A DNA stretch of 64,000 nucleotides, taken from NCBI GenBank assembly GCA_965247965.1, contig OZ252053.1, positions 1,984,001-2,048,000 of the forward strand, given 5' to 3'. Each line of letters starts with the position of its first letter. The stretch's first letter is position 1. A program made the position numbers and the translations under genes. Positions 1-8,813 of this stretch are shown one piece after another. The notes beneath the pieces were generated by a model. The model worked only from the letters and a program-made list of their open reading frames with translations. It did not search any database and was not told where the DNA came from. The stretch is from UBA7328 sp965247965. Its GTDB lineage: Bacteria > Bacteroidota > Bacteroidia > Chitinophagales > Saprospiraceae.

Positions 1-2
1 CC

Positions 3-233
3 CTGTTTCAACTTATCGAGCACGAAAGCGGTACGAGTAGAAAGGAGATGTACCAGGTATTTAATATGGGGCATCGGATGGAGATTTATACTAATTCTCA
101 GACCGCACAGGCCATTATTTCTATTTCAAAAGAGTTAGGTGTGGATGCCAAGATCATTGGAAATGTGGACGAAGCCGACCGGACTGAAATTATTCTTAAG
201 GATGATAAGGGAGCGTACGAATATGTTTTTTAA
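3..233 (+). CDS. purM: Phosphoribosylformylglycinamidine cyclo-ligase (PurM/AIR synthase), C-terminal end only
   Basis: The reading frame is open from the window edge and ends at a TAA at 231-233; the gene starts before the window. The visible 76 residues contain the motif EMYQVFNMGHRMEIY, which resembles the FNMGxxM(E/A) segment of AIR synthase in Bacteroidota, followed by a short alpha/beta tail ending in YEYVF. AIR synthase makes aminoimidazole ribonucleotide from FGAM in cytosolic purine synthesis. A purine gene fits with purB 3 kb away, but the two are not in one operon. The internal ATG at 48 is not the start, because coding similarity extends upstream of it. Confidence 0.78.
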   Translation: MFQLIEHESGTSRKEMYQVFNMGHRMEIYTNSQTAQAIISISKELGVDAKIIGNVDEADRTEIILKDDKGAYEYVF

Positions 234-304
234 ACCAAGAAACTCGCTTTTGTTGATGCCGCTTAGAATGTGGTTTGTACGAAGAAAACTTCTTTTTACT
301 TTCT

Positions 305-312
305 TACCTTTG
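305..312 (+). promoter_or_regulatory. Probable promoter -7 element (TACCTTTG) for the toxin-antitoxin pair
   Basis: TACCTTTG matches the Bacteroidota sigma-factor -7 consensus TAnnTTTG and lies 22 bases before the antitoxin start at 335. A TTTG at 274-277 is a possible distal element, though its spacing is longer than the usual one. This is inferred from the motif alone. Confidence 0.5.
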
Positions 313-334
313 CACTAATTAGCATTGCAGCGCT

Positions 335-565
335 ATGAACAATCAAGATGTCCTTGTGGCACACCCAACAACGACTGAGCAATTAAAAGCATTGAAGGCT
401 TTTATGAAAGCTCTTAAAATTAAGTTTGAGATCAATAAATCTGAGGAAAGCCCTTATAATCCAGAATTTGTGGCCAAGATCGAAAAGAGCAGAAAAGAAT
501 TTCAAGAAGGTAAGTTTGTTACCGTGGAAAAGGAGGATTTACCCAAATTTCTAGGACTTGAATGA
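335..565 (+). CDS. Small antitoxin-like protein (DUF2683-type), partner of YoeB
   Basis: This is a 76-residue protein with a short N-terminal helical segment (TTTEQLKALKAFMKALKIKFE) followed by a charged, proline-containing tail (YNPEFVAKI near residue 41) and the ending FLGLE. The layout resembles the small Bacteroidota antitoxins encoded just before Txe/YoeB or RelE toxins. Its stop codon overlaps the toxin start in ATGA (562-565), so the two are translationally coupled. The expected role is to bind and neutralise the downstream nuclease and probably to repress the operon. The role comes from context; the DUF assignment is from recall. Confidence 0.72.
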   Translation: MNNQDVLVAHPTTTEQLKALKAFMKALKIKFEINKSEESPYNPEFVAKIEKSRKEFQEGKFVTVEKEDLPKFLGLE

Positions 566-828
566 GTTATAGACTAGATTTTTCTAATCAAGCTCAACAA
601 GATTTAGCATTTCACAAGAAATCGGGAAAGAAGTCGATTCAGAAAAAATTACAAGTTCTATTAGACGAAATCGCCGAACATCCGTTTAAAGGTCAGGGAA
701 AACCCGAACCTCTCAAACGTAACCTGGTTGGTTGTTGGTCTCGAAGGATAAACCAAGAACATAGACTGGTCTATGAAGTGTTCGAAAACAGGATTTTCGT
801 GCATTCAGCTAGAGGGCACTACGAATGA
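562..828 (+). CDS. yoeB: Txe/YoeB family mRNA interferase toxin
   Basis: The 88-residue protein has the full YoeB layout: an N-terminal helical region, then GCWSRRINQEHRLVYEV (residues 53-69) and the C-terminal motif HSARGHYE. The Glu, Arg and terminal His-Tyr that make up the YoeB catalytic centre are all present. Family members bind the ribosome and cut mRNA at the A site when released from the antitoxin. Length is normal for the family (84-90). It overlaps the antitoxin by 4 bases, a standard type II module. No lesion is visible, so it is probably functional. Confidence 0.9.
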   Translation: MSYRLDFSNQAQQDLAFHKKSGKKSIQKKLQVLLDEIAEHPFKGQGKPEPLKRNLVGCWSRRINQEHRLVYEVFENRIFVHSARGHYE

Positions 829-840
829 ACTGCACTTCAC

Positions 841-1920
841 TCACGACTTTCTCCTCACCTTCATCATCTCCTCTTTCATGATCTCCTCCGAATTAATATT
901 TTCATAAAAGGAGTCGAGATAAGCGATCACATCTTCTTTTATTTTTTGATCCAAATGAGGGAAATTTCCGCACTCCGCGTAGAACGCATCTTTCTTGGAG
1001 AGAAATAATTCGTAAGTAGCACTGAAATCTTTATCTTTATTTGTCCACATAAAGTGCCGCTCCGTAACCATCTTTATTGGCATCATAGAATGTGGCTCTG
1101 CGTACGACGCATTTACCAGTCCGGAGTAATCAAAATCATAGGGAATGGGTAAAGGACCTTTGTCTTTATCGCATTTTATAAAGCGGATGTTATGCCGTAA
1201 TTTGCGGTTCCAATCCGTATTCCCGATCATATATTGAAATACTACAAAGGTTTTGTAGTGATCCCTGTGAATCGTTTTCACAGGCACTTCCTCGCCGACA
1301 ACTTCACATCCCAATCTCGCTGCCATTACATCGGTCGGCTCGATCATAAAGCCCATTTTTTCGACCGTTTCATGCTTGCTCTTTGAGTACTTATAAGATA
1401 CCTTAGCCAATTTCACCGTGTAACTAAAATCGGTCAGGATGTTGAACAAACGATAGCACAGATATTCTTTGAGGACAATATCCTTAAATAGTGGATCATC
1501 TTTACAATAAGATACCAATTTGACATTGTCCGTATCTTTAAGATCGAGTTCTTCTCTTAACTCTTTCGGCGCCTTTAACATTACCGGTGGAAAATCACAC
1601 AATCGCCTTCGCGTGACACCGCGAGGGCGAACTTCAATTTCCATATTCACTGTGGGCTTGCCATTGTCAAATATTGAAAGCGTGGCAGGTTGATAATGTT
1701 TGTCTTCGCTTTCCTTATTGTCAATAAGAGTCTGGATATCCGTTTCTAAAGTAATGGACAGTACCTCCGCGCGCTCTAGAATACCGAAAAATTCATTGAG
1801 GTTATCCTTATCCGAACTATTCTCATTGCTACAGCTCAACGCAAAGGCCACGAGAGAAAATACCAGCAGAATCAACTGAAAAGCCATGGTGATTTTTTGC
1901 GTCAAGCCTGAGATTTTCAT
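841..1920 (-). CDS. CotH-like lipoprotein of unknown function
   Basis: The 359-residue protein begins with a lipoprotein signal peptide: a hydrophobic stretch at about residues 13-29, then the lipobox Cys at 30 in FALSC. The body has features of the CotH kinase-like fold: an RPRG segment followed by RRRLCDFPPVMLK (about residues 100-120), a run ending in YCKDD, and the motif FVVFQYMIGNTDWN followed by PIPYDFDYSG, which resembles the catalytic Asn/Asp region. CotH proteins are atypical kinases. It overlaps the preceding phosphoesterase gene by 4 bases, so the two are co-translated and perhaps act together on the cell surface. Substrate unknown. Confidence 0.6.
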   Translation of the reverse strand: MKISGLTQKITMAFQLILLVFSLVAFALSCSNENSSDKDNLNEFFGILERAEVLSITLETDIQTLIDNKESEDKHYQPATLSIFDNGKPTVNMEIEVRPRGVTRRRLCDFPPVMLKAPKELREELDLKDTDNVKLVSYCKDDPLFKDIVLKEYLCYRLFNILTDFSYTVKLAKVSYKYSKSKHETVEKMGFMIEPTDVMAARLGCEVVGEEVPVKTIHRDHYKTFVVFQYMIGNTDWNRKLRHNIRFIKCDKDKGPLPIPYDFDYSGLVNASYAEPHSMMPIKMVTERHFMWTNKDKDFSATYELFLSKKDAFYAECGNFPHLDQKIKEDVIAYLDSFYENINSEEIMKEEMMKVRRKS

Positions 1921-3038
1921 AGTAGTGTTTTTGTTCCCCGGGTATCCACTTTGTAAAATTTTCCAGCTTCGACGAGAAGGGCCACTTGCTCATGAACATG
2001 TTTTCTCCCGACGTCTATGGCAAATATCTTTTTACCATATAGTGCAGTCACGTCGTTCACCAATGTATGACCGACTACAATGTGTTCAACACCAAAATGT
2101 GAAAGAACCTGCTCCACTTCCTCCTCGTCGGCTTTTCCGTCGAAATAGCCTCTGTACCATAGCGGGCCAGAAGAGCCCATAATCAGATGTTCGACATTGT
2201 TCGAATGATGGTCATGCTCAAAACCCGAATCAGCTCTCCGCCTGACAATCTCGTTTATCTCGTTGATTGTCAGTCCTTTACTAATGAGCACCGGACTTAT
2301 GCCCCCATGGGAAAATAGAGTATTTCCTATAATTTCTATAGTATTTTTTGATCTCAGCCATCGTCCTAACTCTGTATTTTCTGCGAAAAAATCTTGGTAA
2401 TCTTTACCGAGAGCCGCCATCATATTTTTGTACTTTCTATTTACATACCGGTGATCTCCGCTCAGCACCATAATCTCGTGATTGCCTAAAATTAAATGGA
2501 CCTTGCCATTGGCAAGGGCAGCTTCGCGCTCGAGTTTATAGATGAGCCAAAGGCATTCGGTGACCTGGTCGTCCCGGTCAAAAATGTCGCCCAATAGTAC
2601 AAGGCTGCCATTGTCGAAAACCCACGCAAACTGATCATCAATTACGCCATTGGCAAGCAAGATATTTTTGAAATAGTCAAAATCTCCTTCGATATCAGAA
2701 ATGACAATGATCTTCTCTCTCTCCGCATGCCGGTCCGGCGGGATAATAATATTTTGAATAGGTCTGAAGGAGAAATAAGCAGGTGAACCTTGGGTGGTAA
2801 CTTTGAATTCACGGCTGGCCAAATCAGCTACAGAAATTTCCTTTTCTATCAAGTGGAAGTGCTCCCCTTGTTGGAGAATTGAGGTTTCTTTTACAAGATG
2901 GTCCTCGTAAAAGATGTGTGGCCCTTCGACATAATCGCTTTTTGTGGACTTATTGAACATCTGACATGAAAGAAGAAAAATAAATACCAGGAAAAGTACA
3001 ATTATTCCCGGTACCGCAAATTTTATTTTATTACCCAA
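1917..3038 (-). CDS. Calcineurin-like metallophosphoesterase, predicted lipoprotein
   Basis: The metal-binding motifs of PPP-type phosphoesterases occur in order: SDIEGDFDYF, LGDIFDRDDQ, LGNHEIM, FSHGGISP and a late VVGHT. The first motif has Glu where many family members have His (GDxHG). The frame is open to a GTG at 3104, but that codon lies inside the arm of an inverted-repeat element. I chose the TTG at 3038, which gives MGNKIKFAVPG followed by a hydrophobic run and the lipobox LLSC, a normal 25-residue lipoprotein signal. It is followed, with a 4-base overlap, by the CotH-like lipoprotein. Shewanella-like phosphatases and diadenosine tetraphosphatases are the nearest recognised relatives; substrate unknown. 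Confidence 0.72.
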   Translation of the reverse strand: MGNKIKFAVPGIIVLFLVFIFLLSCQMFNKSTKSDYVEGPHIFYEDHLVKETSILQQGEHFHLIEKEISVADLASREFKVTTQGSPAYFSFRPIQNIIIPPDRHAEREKIIVISDIEGDFDYFKNILLANGVIDDQFAWVFDNGSLVLLGDIFDRDDQVTECLWLIYKLEREAALANGKVHLILGNHEIMVLSGDHRYVNRKYKNMMAALGKDYQDFFAENTELGRWLRSKNTIEIIGNTLFSHGGISPVLISKGLTINEINEIVRRRADSGFEHDHHSNNVEHLIMGSSGPLWYRGYFDGKADEEEVEQVLSHFGVEHIVVGHTLVNDVTALYGKKIFAIDVGRKHVHEQVALLVEAGKFYKVDTRGTKTLL

Positions 3039-3098
3039 TTGTTGCAGTTTAATACTTGCCAGAGTCGAAGATTGAAGATAGAATTTAAATAGTTTTAT

Positions 3099-3392
3099 GG
3101 CCACGCCTGGCTGCCGTCAGGCAGGGATTACACAGATTTCACAGATTGAGTGTATATTATGCCTCAATAAATTCAGTACCAATTTTCCATTCCATGTGGT
3201 TGTACGCATTTTGTCATTTCGCCAAAATATCTCTAACTTATTGATTTTCAAAACTTAAATCTCCTCATTTTGGCGGGACTACGATCTAGCACACTTTCAG
3301 TGCTGCACTATGTGACTCATGTTAAAAAAAATCTGTGTTAATCCGTGTAATCCCTGCCTGCTCGCCAACTCGCTTTGGCAGGCAGGTGTGGC
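3099..3392. repeat. Inverted-repeat-bounded intergenic element, about 290 bp
   Basis: The left arm (3099 to about 3147) and the right arm (about 3329 to 3392) are imperfect inverted copies. Both start outside with GGCCAC[A/G]CCTG, contain a CAGGCAGG stretch, then GGATTACAC and an AATCTGTG-type segment. The interior has no coding frame I can support. The element fills the whole gap between the phosphoesterase start and the end of purB. It could be a non-autonomous mobile element or simply a dispersed repeat; there is no visible target duplication. Confidence 0.6.
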
Positions 3393-4754
3393 CTATCTTG
3401 TCGCATATCCCACATAATCAAAAGGAGTAATCGCCTTCAACTCTTCCTTGACTTTATCACTTACCTGAAGGCCTTCGATGAAGCTAATAAAATCTGATTG
3501 TTTCAATGCACCTTTGCCCCTGGAAAATGTTTTAAGCGCTTCAAAAGGTTCGGGATAATTTTCTCTCCTCAGAATACTTTGAATGGCTTCGGCCACCACG
3601 GCCCAGTTGTCCTCCAAATCTTTGTGTATCGCATCTTTATTGATCTGTAACTTATCAAGTCCTTTTATCAGACTCTTGTAGGCGATCAGGCTGTGGGCAA
3701 ATGCAGTGCCCACATTGCGCGAAACGGTACTATCCGTCAAATCCCTTTGCAATCGGCTTATCGGTAGCTTTTCAGCGAGAAAAACAAATATCGCATTGGC
3801 CATTCCAAGGTTTCCCTCTGCGTTTTCAAAATCAATCGGATTCACTTTATGGGGCATTGCGGAACTGCCTACTTCTTGTTCTACTATTTTTTGTTTGAAA
3901 TAATTCATAGAGATGTACATCCATATATCCCGTGACAGATCGATAAGAATAGTATTGATTCTCGAAAGGCAATGGAAGATTTCTGCCAGACTATCGTAGT
4001 GAGCGATTTGAGTGGTGTGCTGCGAACGCTCCAAACCAAGGTCGGTTACGAATTCATTTCCGAATTTAACCCAATCCACTTTGGGATAAGTAACTACATG
4101 CGCATTAAAATTGCCCGTTGCTCCACCAAATTTGGCTTTAACCTTTATGTTATTCAAAATATTCAGCTGATTCTCTAATCGTTCTACAAAGACCAAAATC
4201 TCTTTTCCCACACCCGTTGGAGATGCAGCCTGGCCATGCGTTCTGGCGAGCATTGGAATGTGCTTGTAGCTTTTTGCTTTTTCATTAAGAGTACCAACGA
4301 CCCTTTGAAGAAAAGGAACGATGACCTTTTCTAATGCCTCCTTAATCATCAAGGGCAGACTTGTATTATTTATATCCTGGGATGTGAGCCCGAAGTGTAC
4401 AAATTCGGAGTAAATGCTAAGATCAGAAGAAGCTAATTTTTCCTTAACAAAATATTCCGCTGCCTTTACGTCATGGTTAGTGGTTTGCTCTATTTCTTTG
4501 ATACTCAATGCATTAGATTCGTCAAAATTCGTGTATATTTTTCTCAGTTCCGTTTGCTTTTGGTCAGTAATCCCTTTAGTGTTAGGTCTAACAACAGGGA
4601 GCAGTTTGATAAAATATTCGATTTCTACTTTTAACCTATACCTCATCAAAGCGAATTCGGAGAAGTAGACTTCTAGCTCCTTTGTTTTGCTTTTATATCT
4701 GCCGTCGATTGGAGAGATGTTATTTATCATTGGTATTTTGATCGATGTTGACAT
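3393..4754 (-). CDS. purB: Adenylosuccinate lyase
   Basis: PurB removes fumarate from SAICAR and from adenylosuccinate, acting twice in purine synthesis. The 453-residue length matches the E. coli-type enzyme. The fumarase/aspartase superfamily signature SSAMPHKVNPIDFENAEGN is intact, as are TSQDINNT (about residue 124), ARTHGQAASPT (catalytic His region) and the N-terminal SPIDGRY. The ATG at 4754 is used; a second Met eight codons in, just before NNISPIDGRY, is an alternative start. It is followed on the same strand by the repeat element and preceded 70 bases away by ppk1. Confidence 0.96.
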   Translation of the reverse strand: MSTSIKIPMINNISPIDGRYKSKTKELEVYFSEFALMRYRLKVEIEYFIKLLPVVRPNTKGITDQKQTELRKIYTNFDESNALSIKEIEQTTNHDVKAAEYFVKEKLASSDLSIYSEFVHFGLTSQDINNTSLPLMIKEALEKVIVPFLQRVVGTLNEKAKSYKHIPMLARTHGQAASPTGVGKEILVFVERLENQLNILNNIKVKAKFGGATGNFNAHVVTYPKVDWVKFGNEFVTDLGLERSQHTTQIAHYDSLAEIFHCLSRINTILIDLSRDIWMYISMNYFKQKIVEQEVGSSAMPHKVNPIDFENAEGNLGMANAIFVFLAEKLPISRLQRDLTDSTVSRNVGTAFAHSLIAYKSLIKGLDKLQINKDAIHKDLEDNWAVVAEAIQSILRRENYPEPFEALKTFSRGKGALKQSDFISFIEGLQVSDKVKEELKAITPFDYVGYATR

Positions 4755-4824
4755 TTTGATTTTTTAACCTATGTCCTGGTGAGTTAATCAAACTTGAAAT
4801 AAAAATTAAAATCAAAATAAACTG

Positions 4825-6888
4825 CTACAATCCTTCTGTCACCCTCCGTATATAATAATAACTCTCGATCTGAGCTTGTGTGACCAGCTCTGTATCGCTC
4901 TGGCGATAGCTATTGTGTTCGTTGTGATTTAAAGATCGCGCTTTGACATTGTCGCGCAGCTGTATATTGATCAATTCTTCAAGATGTTCCTGAATTTTCG
5001 GATCGTACACAGGAGTGATCATTTCTATTCTCCGGTGCAGATTTCTATACATCCAATCTGCCGACGAAATGAAGTATTTGGTACCCATTTCAGTCTTAAA
5101 TACAAATATTCTGCCGTGCTCCAGGTAACGATCAACTATGCTTATCGTTTCAATATTTTCACTGTATTTCGACATTCCTGATACCAGTGAGCAAATGCCC
5201 CTGATAATCAAAATAATCTTTACTCCTGCCTGGCTCGCGTCGTATAGTTTTTTGATCATGGACTGATCCTGCAGGCTATTCATTTTGAGGATTATTTCAG
5301 CCTTTTTTCCTTTTTTGGCCGATTCCATCACTTCATTTATTTGATCGCTCAAAAGCCGCTTTAGATTAAACTGGCCTATTCCAAGGTGCTTGAATCTGAT
5401 ATTCTCAAAATTTCGCGTTTCCAAAACCGTATACAACCGCAGACATTCTTTCGTAATCCGTTTATCAGCGCTGAACAGTCCCAAATCGCTATAAATTTTG
5501 GCTGTTTTTTCGTGAAAATTACCCGTGCTGACATACGCGTAGGTTCGACTTTTGCCGTTTTCATTTCGTATGACGACGGCTACTTTTGAGTGAACTTTGA
5601 TGCCGGGGATACTGTAATATACGCGTACACCTTCTCTTTCCAATCTTTCGCCCCACTCCAGGTTGGCGGCTTCGTCAAATCTTGCCTTTATCTCAATAAA
5701 TGCAGATACCTGCTTACCCATCTTGACCGCCTTCACGAGGGCATCCATTATTCTTGATTTTTTGGCTACCCGATATTGAATAATTTTTATATGGGTGACG
5801 TCTGGATCGACGGCTGCCGTTTCAAAAAAATTGATGACCGACTGGTACGAGTGATAAGGCATATGGATAAAGCGATCGCCTTTGCTTATGGCTTCCCATA
5901 TTCGTTTACCCTCTAGCTTCGGAATAGGTATTGGTGTTAATTCCTGATTGAGAAGGTGCTTTTTGCCAAAATCCGGGAATTGGAAGAAGTCAAAATTGTT
6001 GTGGTACCTGCCTTCAGGAAGTAGATCGAGTTCGGAAAGGCCGAAAACATCGCGTAGCGCATCGAGGAATTCAGCAGGCATATTTCGATCATATACCATG
6101 CGGGAGGCTTCGCCGACATTTCGTTTGTTCAGACTTTCTTTGATCTTGGCGATCAGGTCTCCGCTGAATTCATCATCTATGTAGAGCTCCGCATCGCGCG
6201 TAAGTTTTATAGAATAGGATTGAATAATATCATATCCTGGAAATATCCATGGGATCGAATGCCGGATTACATCATCCAGAATTATAATGCTCCGCGATTT
6301 CGGGTTATTCTTATCGGGCAATTCGATAAAGCGGCTGATCCTTTCGCTCGGCATTTTTACCAATGCATATTGAGGCTTACCTGCGGCCGCCTTGTCTTCC
6401 AATTGGATAGCCAGGTAAATAGAGGCATTTGTCAAAAAAGGCTTGATCTTGTCTTCTACCAGAAGGATTGGTTGGATATGCGGCAAGAGGTGATCGTTAA
6501 AATAGGATTCTACGTACTCCCTTTGCTTCCTAGTCATTTCCTGTCGCCGTATTAAGTTGATATTGTTCTCGCGGAGTTCGATGGTGATCTGATTTTCGAA
6601 TATCTCGCTGAGTTCCTCCTGTTGGCTTTTGAGGATTTTGAGTATTTGAATAAGGATTTTTTCAGCGTCAAACTTTATTCCTTTTTGTGCTTTTTTACCT
6701 ACTTTGACGAGGTTGCGGTGATTGGCCACCCGCACCCTAAAAAATTCATCGAGATTGGAGGAGTAAATGGCCAGAAATTTTATCCGTTCGAGCAAGGGAA
6801 CTCTTAGGTCTTTAGCCTCCTGAAGCACACGATAATTGAAAGAAAGCCAGCTTATATCTCTTTGTATGTAAGGAACAATATTATTCAT
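4825..6888 (-). CDS. ppk1: Polyphosphate kinase 1
   Basis: PPK1 polymerises the gamma phosphate of ATP into inorganic polyphosphate at the membrane. The protein (687 residues) has the four expected domains: the N-terminal helical domain beginning RDISWLSFNYRVLQEA, the head domain, and the two phospholipase-D-like C-terminal domains. The first catalytic His is in the motif IKVHSKVAVV and the second in RNLHRRIEMITPVYD. Length matches the family (about 690). It is probably transcribed alone or with purB, 70 bases downstream. Confidence 0.96.
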   Translation of the reverse strand: MNNIVPYIQRDISWLSFNYRVLQEAKDLRVPLLERIKFLAIYSSNLDEFFRVRVANHRNLVKVGKKAQKGIKFDAEKILIQILKILKSQQEELSEIFENQITIELRENNINLIRRQEMTRKQREYVESYFNDHLLPHIQPILLVEDKIKPFLTNASIYLAIQLEDKAAAGKPQYALVKMPSERISRFIELPDKNNPKSRSIIILDDVIRHSIPWIFPGYDIIQSYSIKLTRDAELYIDDEFSGDLIAKIKESLNKRNVGEASRMVYDRNMPAEFLDALRDVFGLSELDLLPEGRYHNNFDFFQFPDFGKKHLLNQELTPIPIPKLEGKRIWEAISKGDRFIHMPYHSYQSVINFFETAAVDPDVTHIKIIQYRVAKKSRIMDALVKAVKMGKQVSAFIEIKARFDEAANLEWGERLEREGVRVYYSIPGIKVHSKVAVVIRNENGKSRTYAYVSTGNFHEKTAKIYSDLGLFSADKRITKECLRLYTVLETRNFENIRFKHLGIGQFNLKRLLSDQINEVMESAKKGKKAEIILKMNSLQDQSMIKKLYDASQAGVKIILIIRGICSLVSGMSKYSENIETISIVDRYLEHGRIFVFKTEMGTKYFISSADWMYRNLHRRIEMITPVYDPKIQEHLEELINIQLRDNVKARSLNHNEHNSYRQSDTELVTQAQIESYYYIRRVTEGL

Positions 6889-6919
6889 ATCAATCGACTG
6901 GCAAAGGTCGGAATTAAAA

Positions 6920-6961
6920 GGTAATTGGGTGAATAGGTGATTGGGTAATTAGTAATAGGTG
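6920..6961. repeat. Short degenerate tandem tract (GGTGATTGGGTAATT-like)
   Basis: Upstream of ppk1 the sequence repeats GGTAATTGGGTGAATAGGTGA and close variants about three times. It is one of several degenerate intergenic tracts in this window (compare 8814, 25702, 32550, 41985) but with an AT-rich unit. Confidence 0.5.
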
Positions 6962-6979
6962 CATTTAAAAAAATGCAAG

Positions 6980-8020
6980 TTAAATATTCGAATAACTAAA
7001 CTCTTTAACTGCATCTATAAAGCATTTTACTTTTTCCACGTCTGTGTCGGGATATACGCCGTGGCCGAGATTCGCAATATGATGCCTTCCAAATGATCGT
7101 AACATATTCAATGTCGCCGCTATAATCTCCTCTTTACCAGCATATAATTGGCAAGGATCAAGATTGCCTTGCAGGATGATATCGTCACCCATTATTCTTC
7201 TGGCGAATTGAGGAGATGTATTCCAATCGATACCGAGGCAATCAAAAACCATGGAATCGGCAAACTCCGAAAAGACAAACCATGCACCTTTAGGGAAAAA
7301 GATAGTCGGAACCTCATTGATGGCCTGCAATACGCTCTTTGCATAAGGCCAGCCAAATTCGGCATACGTTTTCTGATCCAACATACCGGCCCAGGAATCA
7401 AAGAGCTGCAATACATTTACTCCCGCACCTATTTTGGCCTTTAAATAATGTATGGTAGCATTGGTAATTTTTTGTAACAGGCTCTTCGCGGTTTCGGGCT
7501 GTTTATAGAGCATTTTCTTTGCCGTGGAAAACGTTTTGCTCCCGCTGCCCTCCACCATATAGGCAAATATGGTCCACGGCGCCCCAGCAAAACCGATCAG
7601 GGGCACCTGGTCATTTAGCGCCCTTTTTGTCTTTGCGATTGAATCAAAAACATAATCCAGATTTCCCACAACTCGCTCATCGTCGATCAAGTCGGCAATG
7701 TGGCCGGCATTTTCGACTCTTTGTTCAAAAAGTGGCCCTTTGTTTTCTATGATTTCATATTTGAGGCCCATTGCTTCGGGAACGACCAAAATATCGGAAA
7801 AAATAATGGCTGCATCCACTCCTAATACATCCACTGGTTCGACGGTCACTTCGGCTATCCATTCCGGATTGGTGACCAATTTTTTAAACGATCCCGCTTT
7901 TTCGCGTATAGTACGATAATTCGGCAGAATGCGTCCCGCCTGACGCATTAGCCATACAGGCGGACGCTCTACGCTTTTATTTTTCAGAGTCCGAAGCAAC
8001 AAATCATTTTCGATAGCCAT
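6980..8020 (-). CDS. hemE: Uroporphyrinogen III decarboxylase
   Basis: HemE decarboxylates the four acetate side chains of uroporphyrinogen III to give coproporphyrinogen III in cytosolic haem synthesis. The N-terminal signature PPVWLMRQAGRILPNYR (Arg residues that bind the substrate), IIFSDILVVPEAMG (catalytic Asp) and the C-terminal NLGHGVYPDTD are all intact. The open frame reaches 8047, but I chose the ATG at 8020 (MAIENDLLL) because homologues start at this point; the product is 346 residues. It is divergent from dapB, with a short shared promoter region. Confidence 0.95.
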   Translation of the reverse strand: MAIENDLLLRTLKNKSVERPPVWLMRQAGRILPNYRTIREKAGSFKKLVTNPEWIAEVTVEPVDVLGVDAAIIFSDILVVPEAMGLKYEIIENKGPLFEQRVENAGHIADLIDDERVVGNLDYVFDSIAKTKRALNDQVPLIGFAGAPWTIFAYMVEGSGSKTFSTAKKMLYKQPETAKSLLQKITNATIHYLKAKIGAGVNVLQLFDSWAGMLDQKTYAEFGWPYAKSVLQAINEVPTIFFPKGAWFVFSEFADSMVFDCLGIDWNTSPQFARRIMGDDIILQGNLDPCQLYAGKEEIIAATLNMLRSFGRHHIANLGHGVYPDTDVEKVKCFIDAVKEFSYSNI

Positions 8021-8061
8021 AAAGTTTATACTAACCCAGGTATTCACTTAAATTAGAGCCG

Positions 8062-8069
8062 CAAATATA
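8062..8069 (-). promoter_or_regulatory. Probable promoter -7 element (TATATTTG) for hemE
   Basis: On the minus strand TATATTTG fits TAnnTTTG and ends 41 bases before the chosen hemE ATG. It lies in the 73-base divergent region shared with dapB, so expression of the two genes could be linked. Motif evidence only. Confidence 0.45.
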
Positions 8070-8093
8070 TGCATTCGCAAAAGGGAAAATAGA

Positions 8094-8813
8094 ATGAGAA
8101 TACTCCTGATCGGTTATGGCAAAATGGGAAAGACTATTGAGAGGCTTGCAAAGGATAAAGGCCATCAAATAGTTGGAACGGTAGATATTGACAATGAAGA
8201 TTCCTTGCCGGAAATGCTGGCTAGTGCAGATGTAGCCATAGAATTTACCATTCCCGAAACGGCCTATCAAAACATCACTACTTGCTTGCGATCAAATGTC
8301 CCGGTAGTGTCGGGGACCACGGGATGGCTCGATAAATTTGACGATGTTGTGGCCGAGACCAAACGAGAAAACGGCACCTTTTTCTATGCATCCAACTACA
8401 GCATTGGGGTCAATATATTTTTCGAATTGAACAAGCATTTGGCCAAATTGATGAATAACTTCACCGATTATGACGTGCTTATGGAAGAAATTCATCATAC
8501 GGAAAAAAAAGACGCCCCAAGCGGTACTGCTATATCTTTGGCAGAAGTTGTGGTCGAGCATCTAGAACGTAAAAAATCATGGTTACTTAATGAAATAGGC
8601 AGCGCTGATGAACTGGGCATTTATTCAAAAAGAGTGGGTAAAGTCTTTGGAATTCACGAAATTCAATATCATTCCGATGTCGATAGGATCAAAATAACAC
8701 ATGAAGCATTTGGCCGCGAGGGATTTGCAAGCGGCGCGATAAGGGCGGCGGAGTGGTCAATTGGGAAAAAGGGAGTATACGGAATGAAGGATATGCTGGG
8801 ATTGGGGCCTTAG
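8094..8813 (+). CDS. dapB: 4-hydroxy-tetrahydrodipicolinate reductase
   Basis: DapB reduces HTPA to tetrahydrodipicolinate in the lysine/meso-diaminopimelate pathway. The protein (239 residues) starts with the nucleotide-binding MRILLIGYGKMGKTIE, has EFTIPET, the GTTGW motif (about residue 77) and the catalytic loop EIHHTEKKDAPSGTA. It ends in GMKDMLGL. It is slightly shorter than the E. coli enzyme (273), as is usual in Bacteroidota. It is divergent from hemE and followed by an S23 relic element. Confidence 0.95.
   Translation: MRILLIGYGKMGKTIERLAKDKGHQIVGTVDIDNEDSLPEMLASADVAIEFTIPETAYQNITTCLRSNVPVVSGTTGWLDKFDDVVAETKRENGTFFYASNYSIGVNIFFELNKHLAKLMNNFTDYDVLMEEIHHTEKKDAPSGTAISLAEVVVEHLERKKSWLLNEIGSADELGIYSKRVGKVFGIHEIQYHSDVDRIKITHEAFGREGFASGAIRAAEWSIGKKGVYGMKDMLGLGP

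Noticed and set aside
3104..3104. GTG as the phosphoesterase start
   Set aside because: It lies in the repeat arm and adds residues that do not fit a signal peptide; the TTG at 3038 is better supported.
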